A stretch of DNA of 64,000 bases from Nematopogon swammerdamellus (Eukaryota > Arthropoda > Insecta > Lepidoptera > Adelidae), in contig OX336336.1 of NCBI GenBank assembly GCA_946902875.1, positions 27,111,558-27,175,557 of the forward strand. Reading direction: 5' to 3'. A program made the translations under genes and the position numbers. This document shows, in pieces, positions 20,568 through 32,019 of the stretch. Each line of letters begins with the position of its first letter. Position 1 is the first letter of the stretch. The notes below the pieces were generated by a model. The model saw only the letters and a program-made list of their open reading frames with translations. It was not told the origin of the DNA and did not search any database.

Positions 20568-22330
20568 TCAAATAAAACAAAAAAGAAATTTTACTGGCCG
20601 TATTTTCGATATAGAGATTGGTTACACCCACATAAGGATGAAATTATACAATAAATAATTAACAGTATGCACACCTTCATACACTTCTTTTTTAGTATTT
20701 CGTACCTACTTTGAATGGAAAATTACATCCCTTACTACGGTTCGTCAGTCCGTCAGTCTGCATTTCTGTCAGAGTACCTTGTTTTACAAAGCAACCGACT
20801 TTTAATTTGACGTTTTTCCAGTCGCCCTCCAATTTTACCTAATAGTCCTCCCGGTGCGGTGGCGCCGTCGAGCCTAACAACCGGGGCCAATTGAAACGTT
20901 TGCCGACCGAACTGAAGAGTTTGTAGGAAAACTAACGACTGACTCTGAAGTGACGACTCTATCAACACCTTGTGTACCGTGGAAGAGAATTCGATTAGAC
21001 ATCGCGGCGAATGCTTTTCTTTTCTCAGTCTTTCCTAGGGAATGGTCGATTTGCGGTATTGTTGAATAGAAAAGAAAAGAAAAAAAAAGAAGAAATAATT
21101 TTTATTTTGTTAAATGTCTACGCCTATTTTTAACGCGCGACGCAAAAAAAGGGGTGTTATAAGTGTGTGTGTGTGTGTATGTGTATACGGGTGTGTCTGC
21201 CTGTGGCATCGTAGCTCCCAAACGGATGGACCGATTTGGATGCGTTTTTTTTTATTAGGAAGCTTGTTTAATCTGGATGGTTCTTAGCTATTTTTGTAAT
21301 CAAGTAATCAAGTAATTAAGTAATAAAAAAAATTATCTTAAAAAGTGGACCGATCTGCATGCGGTTTTTTTTTAAAAAGCTTGAAATAAAATTTAAATTT
21401 AAAATTTAAAAAACCCCCGACCCTTAAAAAGTTTTAAGTGAGTAAACGGAAATTATTTTTGACTGTTTAAGAGTCGGGAGTTTTTTTTTGTAATTTATAC
21501 ATAATATACCCATGTCTCCTGCTCTAGAGAATCTCTGTCTTGCAGGAAGACTTGTGTTCTAACAAGATTTACATAATTACAATTTTGCGCTCTTATTAAC
21601 AACTTATGTTAAGTTTCATATTATTTAACACAGGTTATTAGTTACAAGTAACATATTATGGTATTATTGGTATTCGGCTTACCATGGTAACATATGGTGT
21701 TAGTTTTTAGTGACTTTTAAATTTTTTTTAGTATTATGGTTAGTTACCTAGATCTTTCATGTGTTGTATTTTTAATTGTTTTTTTAACATTAGTTAATCA
21801 TATTGGATATTTAAATTTATTATTTCCTTAGCCATACTTACAAAAAATTTAATTATCACACACATGTTTTTGTTTTCTTCTTTTTCATATAAATGTGTAA
21901 TTACCTGTGTACCTTATTTATTGTGATTTAATTGTAAACTAACATAATTATTGTTACAAAACTAAAATATTTACGCTAAGTTATTGTTCATTTAGGCTAA
22001 GAATCATGATCAAAAATGTATTGACTCTGTGTGTGGCAGGCTTAAATTCAGCGCCGCACCACAGAATAGAAATTAGTGCCGCACACTCCCAGCTCGGAAA
22101 CGAGCGGTGTGTACCTTATATTTTATATGTATATATATTACCCCGATTGTCTGGATACACGTGCGTTATGTGTGTTTATAAAATGATATATTTCAGAAGC
22201 ATGACACGTAGATAATCGTTGTGTCGGTCTACCGCATTGGGAGATAGGCGGAGATAGGAGATTGACAAGGTACCTACATTACATATGTCATTGAACATAG
22301 TCTGAAGAAAAGAAAAAGGTATATATATAC
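20471..22330 (+). repeat. Segmental duplication, block A copy 1
   Basis: 1860 bp identical by eye to 25337-27196 (offset 4866). Includes a SINE-A tail, an 'acggatggaccgatttggat' repeat with GT microsatellite (21120-21440) and AT-rich unassigned sequence. No gene seen. Confidence 0.9.
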
Positions 22331-22365
22331 ATATAATGTACGCTTTGCGAATATATACATATCAC

Positions 22366-22560
22366 ACACGCTGAATCCCGACAATCGGGGTAAGCAGAGC
22401 AATCGGTGTTGTGCTGCAAGAACTCTGGCAAATTACATCACAACACCGACCACCACGTTTCGCAAAGTATTCGAACAAGATTCAATCGATCAAGCAGCAA
22501 GTAAGGCACGAAGACCCACCTGCTGCATGACTCGGTGGAAGTACCGTGCCAAGGTGAAAG
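22366..22560 (-). repeat. Repeat-E copy
   Basis: Starts 'cacacgctgaatcccgac', then 'tcggggtaagcagagcaatc', hairpin 'cggtgttgtgctg / acaacaccg', 'tattcgaacaagattcaatc', 'agcaagtaaggcacgaag' and 'tgctgcatgactcggtgg'. A close copy is at 29440-29621. Confidence 0.7.
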
Positions 22561-22685
22561 GTGGCGAGCCTGTCGCCCTTTAGCGCGGCATCTTGTCCTT
22601 ACCCCTTAGTCGCCTTTTACGACATACACGGGGAGAGATGCAGTGGGGCTATTCTTTTTAAGTACCGACCCCACACGGTATTTTA
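22561..22685 (-). mobile_element. SINE-A third-head fragment
   Basis: Reads 'gcctgtcgccctttagc', 'cttagtcgccttttacgac', 'gatgcagtggggctattc' and 'ccgaccccacacggta'. No body attached. Confidence 0.65.
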
Positions 22686-23079
22686 CTTTCTTTCACCTGA
22701 CCATGACTACTCACTATACACGACACTGGCCAACATTTTTCAAAATGTCTCAGAATCCAAAGAAAATAAAACATTTATAAAAGATGTAGGTACTTCGCGA
22801 ACGCCCGAGCAGTAGACTTTGGAATTATGCTCACCGCCGGAGTGGCATTCACTAAGCACACATGTCCGCGGTCTTTGTCCGTCGAAAGTTCCAACGTTCA
22901 AGCGGTCTAACGAAGTTGTGCCGCTCGCGTCCAAGTTTACAGATCGGAGGCCGCGTCCGCAAACTCGGTCCGAGAGTGAACATGCAAACACAATCCTGCG
23001 AGCTTGTTCTGCGGTTTAATTGTTTGATGGCACACTCTAGGGGTGTGCTGTTAGCAAGTGAGTTCTTCTTCATTATGAC
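22686..23079. other. Unassigned sequence
   Basis: Part of the 2121 bp that is absent from the second duplication copy. No gene recognised; overlapping short frames on both strands have no coherent product. Confidence 0.35.
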
Positions 23080-23245
23080 CGGTGAATGAATGAAAGGGCT
23101 ATGTATATAGTTCGTGTTTTCCGTCCAGTTCAGTGTTGCCGGCACGACCGAAGGGAAGCTCTGACTCGGCACCTAGTTCGCCAACGTATTAAGGGCTGAC
23201 ATCACGGATGTTTTAAGTGATGTAGCCAGCCGTGTCAGTTTAAAT
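23080..23245 (+). mobile_element. SINE-A 3' fragment
   Basis: 'gaatgaaagggctatgtat', 'ttttccgtccagttcagtg', 'gccggcacgaccgaaggg', 'gggctgacatcacggatg' and 'agccagccgtgtcag'. No poly(A) tail preserved. Confidence 0.7.
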
Positions 23246-23380
23246 GAGACAAGACGGTAGGTGTCATGGGACACCCGGTTGGAACGAAGCTTCGTACGAT
23301 ATATATTATGTATTAAATAAAATAAATGAAATCACAATAAAATAAATTAAGAACGTTTGAGAGTCATTAAATGAAAAAAA

Positions 23381-23732
23381 AACCGGCCAAGTGCGAGTCG
23401 AACTCGCGCACCGAGGGTTCCGTATCGCTATGTCATGGTCAGCGCCACTCACGCCATCTATGGATTAGTTCAAATGCTTCATACTTTTTTCGGTAGATGG
23501 CACGCATACACTTTTTCGTTTCTTGTATGGGGACCCCGTGAATTTTTTACTTTTTCTTATTTTTATAATTTTTTGTTATATCGGCCATAATTACATAATA
23601 TATTCTGTGAAAATTTCAACGGGCTACCTATTACGGTTCAAGAGATACAGCCCTGGGACAGACAGGCGGACAGACAGACAGACGACGTAGGCTTAGTAAT
23701 AGGGTCCCGTACGACGGATAGGGAAACCTAAA
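23381..23732. repeat. Repeat-C full copy
   Basis: 'accggccaagtgcgagtcg' / 'gagggttccgtatcgc' at one end and 'aatagggtcccgtacgacgg' at the other, with 'gtagatggcacgcatac', 'tatcggccataattac' and 'acctattacggttcaagag' between. Confidence 0.8.
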
Positions 23733-24149
23733 AAATACGCGTCATGTGTTTGATAAAATGTCACTCCCGTGGTTCCGCTTAAAGGTATTTATTTATTTAC
23801 CCCAACCACAACGGCCAGAGCGATGCGTTAACAACTTACAAATGGATTTTATATTTTTTCAGAGACGGCGACGAAGCAACTTCCTGTTAACGAAGTTTTC
23901 AGTCCCTTCTTTCAACTTCGGAAAGGTTGCCTCTTAAGGCTGTTTTACCTTCGAAATTCAGAGTGAAGCGAATTATTGAAAGGGGAAACTTTATTAGGGA
24001 ATTCCGTATGCAGATAGAGAAGGCGACGTTATCTGCATACTTTATTGGTTTTAAATAAATGTTGAAAAGGCACTGACTATTCCGGTGGCCACCTTATAGT
24101 ACTGCTACCAGTGGATTAATTATGGAAAAGATACCCGCATTTTTAGGTT

Positions 24150-24305
24150 TCCGTATCCCGTATGGAAGCCTATTAATAAGCCTCCGTCGTCTGTCCGTCC
24201 GTCCGTCCGTCCGTCCGTCCGTCCGTCCGTCCGTCCGTCTGTCCGAGGGCTGTATGTCTTGAACCGTAATAGGTAGCCCGTTGAAACTTTCACAGAATAT
24301 GTGTT
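24150..24305. repeat. Repeat-C end with (CCGT)n microsatellite
   Basis: 'aggtttccgtatcccgtatgg' followed by about 13 CCGT units (24188-24245) and 'gggctgtatgtcttgaacc'. The Repeat-C pyrimidine tract has expanded here. Confidence 0.75.
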
Positions 24306-24354
24306 ATTTTCTTGTTATTTTATACATACATCGAGATACGAGATACATCTTAAG

Positions 24355-24757
24355 CGGCGGGTGGCCGAGTGGTTTGGGCATCCGCTTCTCATGCGAGAGG
24401 TCCGAGGTTCGAACCCGGTCGACGTATACCAATGAGTTTTTTCTGACGAAAAAAATTACGTTCATACCTATACCTGCTGCTTCACCGTTCGGAAACGGTG
24501 TAAAGCTGTAGGTCCCTTCCCTTGCCCCTTACTAGGTGGTAGACTCAAATTGTAGCCAACTGGGTTGATACCACCGTACTGGATGTAAGATGATCGCATA
24601 GCAGCCTCGGTTGGGTTCTTCTCTAGTCCAGTATAGCCAGCAGTCCAGGGAAGTCTCCGCTATGGCACCTACCTTCTCGGAGGTGATATTGGCTGGTCGG
24701 AGCATGCGCTTTCGCCCCTCCGATACAGCCACCCATATCGGATTACATAAAAAAAAA
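24355..24757 (+). mobile_element. SINE-B, full length
   Basis: tRNA-like head: A box TGGCCGAGTGG 24362-24372 and B box GGTTCGAACCC 24406-24416. Then 'aatgagttttttctgacg', 'ctgctgcttcaccgttcgg', 'taaagctgtaggtcccttcc', the body, and a 3' end 'cacccatatcggattacat' with A-run. The tail part recurs in the second duplication copy (27197-27502). Confidence 0.85.
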
Positions 24758-24871
24758 ATACATACATCCATGACTTTTCCAAGGTGACTTTATTAATTAT
24801 TTATAGATATATCTTAGTAGTTTATGTAATTTATTTATTAATTGTCTATTGTTAGTACATAATACATATAT

Positions 24872-25335
24872 AAGGTGTTTCGTTAGTCATGTCAATAACT
24901 TCGGGAGGGTTACATACGCACTCAAACAAACACTTTACGCAAAAAAAAAACATATGTTTATAGGAGCATTTTTTCTCCTAACAAAAAAAATTAAATCAAA
25001 TAAGTAGCTGTAAAAACCAATCATAGTGACATTGTGACTCACTTACAACAAACAGCTGCTCTGCGTTTGAACATAGTACGGTCATTGACCCCGTACAATT
25101 AAATTTACCTAATGTTTTTTTTTTTTTTATGGAAACTGACACGGTTGGCTACATCACCTACAACGTCCGTGATGTCAGCCCATAACACCGGGTGAACTAG
25201 GTGCCATGCCAGTGCTTCCCCCTTTGATCGTGTCGGCTACACTGAACTGGTCGGAAAACACAGTTTAATGTTTAGGTAGCAAACCTGTTTTTTTAAATTT
25301 CTCGAAAAGTAATGCTAAAAACATTTTTTTTTTGC
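24872..25335. mobile_element. MITE M5, right end lost at duplication breakpoint
   Basis: Carries the left terminal repeat AAGGTGTTTCGTTAGTCATG and internal SINE-A piece, but the right terminal repeat is replaced by SINE-A sequence of block A. Compare the intact copy at 27617-28147. Confidence 0.8.
25112..25264 (-). mobile_element. SINE-A tail fragment inside MITE M5
   Basis: T-run, 'atggaaactgacacggttgg', 'gatgtcagcccataacacc' and 'gctacactgaactggtcgg', then returns to MITE sequence. Duplicated at 27857-28009. Confidence 0.75.
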
Positions 25336-25336
25336 C

Positions 25337-27196
25337 GTGTAGCCGGCATGACGGAAAGTGAAGCACTGAACTGGCACCTAGTTCACCCAGGTGCTATGGG
25401 CTGACATCACGGGTATAGTGTAGGTGAAAAAAATCAAATAAAACAAAAAAGAAATTTTACTGGCCGTATTTTCGATATAGAGATTGGTTACACCCACATA
25501 AGGATGAAATTATACAATAAATAATTAACAGTATGCACACCTTCATACACTTCTTTTTTAGTATTTCGTACCTACTTTGAATGGAAAATTACATCCCTTA
25601 CTACGGTTCGTCAGTCCGTCAGTCTGCATTTCTGTCAGAGTACCTTGTTTTACAAAGCAACCGACTTTTAATTTGACGTTTTTCCAGTCGCCCTCCAATT
25701 TTACCTAATAGTCCTCCCGGTGCGGTGGCGCCGTCGAGCCTAACAACCGGGGCCAATTGAAACGTTTGCCGACCGAACTGAAGAGTTTGTAGGAAAACTA
25801 ACGACTGACTCTGAAGTGACGACTCTATCAACACCTTGTGTACCGTGGAAGAGAATTCGATTAGACATCGCGGCGAATGCTTTTCTTTTCTCAGTCTTTC
25901 CTAGGGAATGGTCGATTTGCGGTATTGTTGAATAGAAAAGAAAAGAAAAAAAAAGAAGAAATAATTTTTATTTTGTTAAATGTCTACGCCTATTTTTAAC
26001 GCGCGACGCAAAAAAAGGGGTGTTATAAGTGTGTGTGTGTGTGTATGTGTATACGGGTGTGTCTGCCTGTGGCATCGTAGCTCCCAAACGGATGGACCGA
26101 TTTGGATGCGTTTTTTTTTATTAGGAAGCTTGTTTAATCTGGATGGTTCTTAGCTATTTTTGTAATCAAGTAATCAAGTAATTAAGTAATAAAAAAAATT
26201 ATCTTAAAAAGTGGACCGATCTGCATGCGGTTTTTTTTTAAAAAGCTTGAAATAAAATTTAAATTTAAAATTTAAAAAACCCCCGACCCTTAAAAAGTTT
26301 TAAGTGAGTAAACGGAAATTATTTTTGACTGTTTAAGAGTCGGGAGTTTTTTTTTGTAATTTATACATAATATACCCATGTCTCCTGCTCTAGAGAATCT
26401 CTGTCTTGCAGGAAGACTTGTGTTCTAACAAGATTTACATAATTACAATTTTGCGCTCTTATTAACAACTTATGTTAAGTTTCATATTATTTAACACAGG
26501 TTATTAGTTACAAGTAACATATTATGGTATTATTGGTATTCGGCTTACCATGGTAACATATGGTGTTAGTTTTTAGTGACTTTTAAATTTTTTTTAGTAT
26601 TATGGTTAGTTACCTAGATCTTTCATGTGTTGTATTTTTAATTGTTTTTTTAACATTAGTTAATCATATTGGATATTTAAATTTATTATTTCCTTAGCCA
26701 TACTTACAAAAAATTTAATTATCACACACATGTTTTTGTTTTCTTCTTTTTCATATAAATGTGTAATTACCTGTGTACCTTATTTATTGTGATTTAATTG
26801 TAAACTAACATAATTATTGTTACAAAACTAAAATATTTACGCTAAGTTATTGTTCATTTAGGCTAAGAATCATGATCAAAAATGTATTGACTCTGTGTGT
26901 GGCAGGCTTAAATTCAGCGCCGCACCACAGAATAGAAATTAGTGCCGCACACTCCCAGCTCGGAAACGAGCGGTGTGTACCTTATATTTTATATGTATAT
27001 ATATTACCCCGATTGTCTGGATACACGTGCGTTATGTGTGTTTATAAAATGATATATTTCAGAAGCATGACACGTAGATAATCGTTGTGTCGGTCTACCG
27101 CATTGGGAGATAGGCGGAGATAGGAGATTGACAAGGTACCTACATTACATATGTCATTGAACATAGTCTGAAGAAAAGAAAAAGGTATATATATAC
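25337..27196 (+). repeat. Segmental duplication, block A copy 2
   Basis: Same content as 20471-22330. It joins directly to block B copy 2 at 27196/27197, skipping the 2121 bp present between the blocks in copy 1. Confidence 0.9.
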
Positions 27197-28080
27197 AAAA
27201 TTACGTTCATACCTATACCTGCTGCTTCACCGTTCGGAAACGGTGTAAAGCTGTAGGTCCCTTCCCTTGCCCCTTACTAGGTGGTAGACTCAAATTGTAG
27301 CCAACTGGGTTGATACCACCGTACTGGATGTAAGATGATCGCATAGCAGCCTCGGTTGGGTTCTTCTCTAGTCCAGTATAGCCAGCAGTCCAGGGAAGTC
27401 TCCGCTATGGCACCTACCTTCTCGGAGGTGATATTGGCTGGTCGGAGCATGCGCTTTCGCCCCTCCGATACAGCCACCCATATCGGATTACATAAAAAAA
27501 AAATACATACATCCATGACTTTTCCAAGGTGACTTTATTAATTATTTATAGATATATCTTAGTAGTTTATGTAATTTATTTATTAATTGTCTATTGTTAG
27601 TACATAATACATATATAAGGTGTTTCGTTAGTCATGTCAATAACTTCGGGAGGGTTACATACGCACTCAAACAAACACTTTACGCAAAAAAAAAACATAT
27701 GTTTATAGGAGCATTTTTTCTCCTAACAAAAAAAATTAAATCAAATAAGTAGCTGTAAAAACCAATCATAGTGACATTGTGACTCACTTACAACAAACAG
27801 CTGCTCTGCGTTTGAACATAGTACGGTCATTGACCCCGTACAATTAAATTTACCTAATGTTTTTTTTTTTTTTATGGAAACTGACACGGTTGGCTACATC
27901 ACCTACAACGTCCGTGATGTCAGCCCATAACACCGGGTGAACTAGGTGCCATGCCAGTGCTTCCCCCTTTGATCGTGTCGGCTACACTGAACTGGTCGGA
28001 AAACACAGTTTAATGTTTAGGTAGCAAACCTGTTTTTTTAAATTTCTCGAAAAGTAATGCTAAAAACATTTTTTTTTTGC
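27197..28080 (+). repeat. Segmental duplication, block B copy 2
   Basis: Same content as 24452-25335 and then continues into unique sequence with the true right end of MITE M5. Confidence 0.9.
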
Positions 28081-28147
28081 GTTACGTGTTTATTTGAGTG
28101 TGTATGTAACCCTCCCGAAATTATTGACATGACTAACGAAACACCTT
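27617..28147. mobile_element. MITE M5, intact, 531 bp
   Basis: Terminal inverted repeats of about 76 bp starting AAGGTGTTTCGTTAGTCATG with a handful of mismatches. Flanks are TATAT-type on both sides, so a TA target duplication is likely but cannot be fixed in this AT repeat. No transposase. Contains a minus-strand SINE-A tail. Confidence 0.8.
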
Positions 28148-28675
28148 ATATAAGTATGTGTCTATTTATTCTTTGTTAATATGTCTGTTTAGGTAATATA
28201 TTATTGCAAATTTATATATTATGCTTGGCGTCTGCTTGTTTACTTTTATTATTTAACTTTCGTTAGTATTAAGTGTGCTCTGGCCTCTCGGACTCAGTCG
28301 GATTGTGTGAAACAACGCGGGGCGCTGTACTATCAAGCCACCTGTCGGAATTGAGGAAGATTCTCACTACAAGGAAACACTTTGAAGGGAGAAGTTACTT
28401 AGAATTAAAATTAACTCGCTCGACCGATCAGGGTGCTTTCCTCGAGTTGGCTCTTACTTCGCCCTTCTTGCGCGCCTTTAAAAATGTACGATATTGTAAT
28501 GAAAATTCTTAAATCTTTAAAAATTTCAAAATATTTACACCCGGTGTAGTCGACAGTTTGTGATTACTAAATTTTAGTTTTAACGTGTAAGAAGTGTTCT
28601 TTTAAGTTTCTGATTATCTATTTTTTTAAGTTTTTTTATGTAGCCAACAATAAATATATATTTCATTTCATTTCA

Positions 28676-28905
28676 AGTGTTCTCCGAACGGCATGACTCT
28701 CTAAAAAAATCGTTCTTCCGTTGCACTGCAAAGCTGTGGAATGGGCATCTGGGGAATATCTTTCTCTACACTCCATATGGAACTTGAAATCGTGGGTAAA
28801 TAGCCTTTCCCCAGAGACTCTAGTTCGCCTATAAGCGGACTGGAACCTAAGCGAGGTTGAAATGGGCTGTGGCTGTGGCTGAGGCATGCAGTTCTGGTGC
28901 AATGA
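28676..28905 (+). pseudogene. Degenerate LINE family-2 C-terminal fragment
   Basis: Reads VFSERHDSLKKSFFRCTAKLWN then GNIFLYT before stops, matching the KSFLCRTAKEWNGLPGNIF block at 50837-51304. Many stops and indels. Confidence 0.5.
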
Positions 28906-28984
28906 AATAAGAGATATACTTATAGTTGTTTCCAGCGATTTCGTGGCGCGTGGCTAATTGAACATGATAAATTATTCTTTCAGA

Positions 28985-29421
28985 ATCACATGAAAATGGA
29001 TCGTCACTAAGGGCGAAGCCGGAGGCCGAGCTGCGTTCAGTAAGACGATTACATCTTCTCGAAGAACGTAAGTAACTAAAGGCGTTCAGGCAAACTATAT
29101 TTTTCTCGATGAAAGTAAGGATAAGAGCGAGGCCGAAGGCCGGGCTGCGTTCAGCTAAAATCCTTCTCCCGCCCTCGGGTCTCGCCCTTAATTATTTTCT
29201 TCGATATAATATAATATCGCTTACGCGAACGCAGCTCGGTGTTCGGCCGCGCCCTTATTTCATTTCTTCGAGAAGGTTCATCTTTTATCTAAACGCTTCT
29301 CCGCCTTTGACCTCACCATTAGTTGCTTACTTTCTTCGAGAGAGTATAATATTTACGGAAACGCAGCTCAGCCTTCGGCCTCGCCCTTAGTTACTTGCTT
29401 TATTCGAGAAGGTTTATCATA
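28985..29421. repeat. Cluster of GGCCGAAGGCC-type inverted motifs
   Basis: At least four alternating-orientation copies of a unit joining 'cttctcgaagaa' / 'tttcttcgag' with GCGAGGCCGAAGGCCG-GCTGCGTTC. The inner GGCCGAAGGCC and TTCTTCGAGAA motifs are each self-complementary. Non-coding. Confidence 0.6.
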
Positions 29422-29621
29422 CATACATACATACATCCATATCACACACGCTGAACCCCAACAATCAGGGTAAGTAGAGTAATCGGTGCTGTGCTGCAAG
29501 AACTCTGGAAAATTACAGCATAACACCGACCACCACGTTTCGCAAAGTATTCGAACAAGATTCAATCGATCAAGCAGCAAGTAAGACACGAAGACCCACC
29601 TGCTGCATGACTCGGTGGAAG
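29422..29621 (-). repeat. Repeat-E insertion with possible target duplication
   Basis: A catacatac tract then the Repeat-E sequence as at 22366. It is flanked by AAGGTTTATC on the left (about 29410-29419) and AAGGTTCATC on the right (from about 29619), consistent with an 8-10 bp target duplication with one difference. Confidence 0.6.
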
Positions 29622-30187
29622 GTTCATCGTTTACCTGAAAGCAGCTCTTTGGTGAAATTGTTTTTTTGTGAATAATTTCGTTACGAATAAATCATTTCTT
29701 TATGTCTTTCTTTTTTACTTTCACCCATTTTCAATTCTTCGTGAGAGTATGTATACACCTTCCAGATGAGTGCTCGTTGTGACAGACAACTGGCAGTCGC
29801 CTGAGCGAGCATATTGTATCCCCCCAAGTTACCTCCACCTCGCGCGCAGCACGTTTCGCAGCCGCCACAAAATATTACCCCCAATTCATATTCTTCTTCT
29901 GTTTACGCCTAGATGATTCCGTGACTGTATTCAATAATATACAACGCTTCAGGAACCCGCTTCACCTCCCCCCCCGTATCCTCCTGCGCGCGTTACAATA
30001 TCCATCCAACACGTTCTAAGCCCACACAGGAGATAACATTTAATGCGTTCACCTATCACACATGTGAATGGAGTTAGAATCTCTCTCTGTATACAAACAG
30101 GACACCTTATGAAGACACGCGCATTCAGTCAGTCAGCCAGCGTTCAAGCGTTCACTGCTGGACGTACTTACGCCTCTGCAATTTTCC
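29622..30187. other. No gene recognised
   Basis: Contains two copies of a 'cacgttctaagcc..aggagataacatttaatgc' motif (about 30010 and 30190) and a LINE-tail fragment 'gttcaagcgttcactgctgg' at 30140-30175. Confidence 0.35.
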
Positions 30188-30219
30188 TCTCACGTTCTAA
30201 GCCAACAGGAGATAACATT

Positions 30220-30268
30220 TAATGCCGGTATAAAACTGTAGGTAAGGGACCTACAGTTTTACACCGGC
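30220..30268. repeat. Short hairpin of duplicated SINE-type sequence
   Basis: 'atttaatgccggtataaaactgtaggta' is followed closely by its inverse ending 'ccggcattaaat', an imperfect fold-back of about 25-bp arms including the SINE 'aaactgtaggtcc' core motif. Confidence 0.75.
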
Positions 30269-30529
30269 ATTAAATTCGGTCGCTGGGCAACTTTCAACCT
30301 TTGGACAACAGCGACCGTCAGTGTCCAAGTTCCACACCCGTACGTCATGACAGGGAGGACACACTGGTCATATTCATAGTATATTTCCTGTTTTATGTCA
30401 TATTTTAACCTAGGATAGACCTACATTTCCATTATAATAAAATGTCGACTTCAAAGATACTTTAAGGCATGCATGACGAATTTAAAAGAAAGGAATTTCT
30501 TCGCTCTTCAAGAAGATACATATATTTAT

Positions 30530-30700
30530 ATTTCCCCCCAAGTACAGTCTCGGGTCCTTCAAGAGGGGCGTGAATAGGCACCTGTCAAGCAGGCATGGCA
30601 TTCGCAAACCCGCATACGACTGAATGCCCATTGCCGTCGTTAGACGCCGTATGGTTGGCTCGGCGCCAAATTACGTCGGGCTTTCAATAAAAAAATCTGT
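30530..30700 (+). pseudogene. LINE family-1 3' end
   Basis: 'ccaagtacagtctcgggtcc', 'ggggcgtgaataggcacctg', 'ccgtcgttagacgccgtatgg' and 'ttcaataaaaaa' match the 3' end of the family-1 LINE (compare 34940-35100 inverse, 49675-49830). Confidence 0.65.
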
Positions 30701-31305
30701 TAAGGGCGAGTTTTACTCGCGCACGGAGGTTTCCGTATCTAAAAAAAAAGATTGTTGGTACAAAAATCGTAACCAAGGAAATAACAACGGTAACCAAGGA
30801 AGTAACCGTAACCCTGGAAACAATCGGAATCGTGTTAACAATTATGTCCACAAATGCAACATACATAAACAAAGATGTCATATTTGAAATCAAATACGTC
30901 AATGTGAATACTGTCATGAAAAAATAAAAAACCAAAATGAAATTGTTTTTTCAAATTTCGAAAAATTAAATATTCAATAATATCTATCCACTATTATCCG
31001 CCTATCTTTTGTCTTTCAACATTGTAATGTATAAAAGCCTGTGGCGCCATCTATTATTCAATAGTGTGACTAATCTATTTTATTGTACGTTTGTTGTATG
31101 GAAGTCACCCTTAATTTTTAACTTTTTCTTATTTTTCTTATTTGTTGTTATATCCGCCATAGTAACGCATATTCTATGAAAATTTCAATTGGCTACCTAT
31201 TACGGTTCAAGAGATACAGCCCTCGGACAGACGGACAGACGGACGGACGGACAGTCAGCGTAGGCTTAGTAATAGGCTTCCGTACGGGATACGGAAACCT
31301 AAAAA
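30700..31305. repeat. Repeat-C copy with an internal insertion
   Basis: 'tactcgcgcacggaggtttccg' at the left, 'aaagcctgtggcgccatctatt', 'tatccgccatagtaacgc', and 'gcttccgtacgggatacgg' at the right. Between about 30750 and 31000 lies an Asn/Gly-rich reading stretch (NRNQGNNNGNQGSNRNPGNN) of unknown origin. Confidence 0.65.
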
Positions 31306-32019
31306 TAAAAAATTCGCTCACCAGGAAGATATTTTAAAATACTCAGTACAAACTCAACTAAAAAATTATTCCAAAAAGGAACACAAACCGAAGATGAAAT
31401 ATTCATACGCGACATGGAGTCATTAACGCGTTCGAGGGCGCAAACCCAAAATATGAAGCTCCCGTACCGGGCTCATTATGCCAACACCGCAGGGTGATGA
31501 GATAGCGACGGCGTATGAAAGACAGCGACCAAATTAAATTCTATCCTGAAACATTCTCCACGTTTTTTTTTAGTAAACAAACATAGGTGGCTGTGCCGAG
31601 AGACCAATAGTGCAGAAAATTTTGGGGTAGGTATATGTTAGTGTTAAGTTCTAGTCTAGGTATTTTTGGTTTTTTATTATGTAGATCTTAGTTGCTTTTC
31701 TTAGAAATAATCTTTGTTGTATAGGGTGTGCCTTAACACTTTGACAGCCGAGCATTTTGTTAGGCGCATTCCCCTGTGCGCCGGCCATTTTCGGCATTTT
31801 TTGTAAATTCTATATAAAAAGAACTAAAATAGTTATGCGTTTAGTTCTTTTTGTATATGGTAGAATACCTCATGTTTTGTTATAGTAAAAATAAAACAAA
31901 ATGTTTTTTAATTTTTTTAAATACAATTTTTTTTAACAAAAATGGCTGTTTCAAGTTCATATTGTATTACGTACGATGTAGCATATGCATCATGTACTCC
32001 TGATTGTGAAATAAAGGCT
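31306..32019. other. No gene recognised
   Basis: AT-rich. A short LINE family-2 3' end piece 'gtggctgtgccgagagaccaat' lies at about 31587-31610. Otherwise unassigned. Confidence 0.35.

Larger units (their letters stand above)
24452..25335 (+). repeat. Segmental duplication, block B copy 1
   Basis: 884 bp identical by eye to 27197-28080 (offset 2745). It ends inside MITE M5, exactly where duplicated block A copy 2 starts. Confidence 0.9.

Noticed and set aside
24355..24420. Apparent tRNA gene with A and B boxes
   Set aside because: It is followed by a SINE body and A-tail and recurs at many sites with the same body, so it is the SINE-B head; the anticodon arm does not fold well.
20753..25834. 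Conserved small protein encoded twice (20753-20968 and 25619-25834)
   Set aside because: Identity of the two ORFs is explained by the segmental duplication; there is no coding signature or homologue known to me.
30624..30887. Asn/Gly-rich 87-residue protein
   Set aside because: Start lies in a LINE tail and Repeat-C end; the NQGNN stretch is short-period repeat sequence. Noted only as an unexplained insert.
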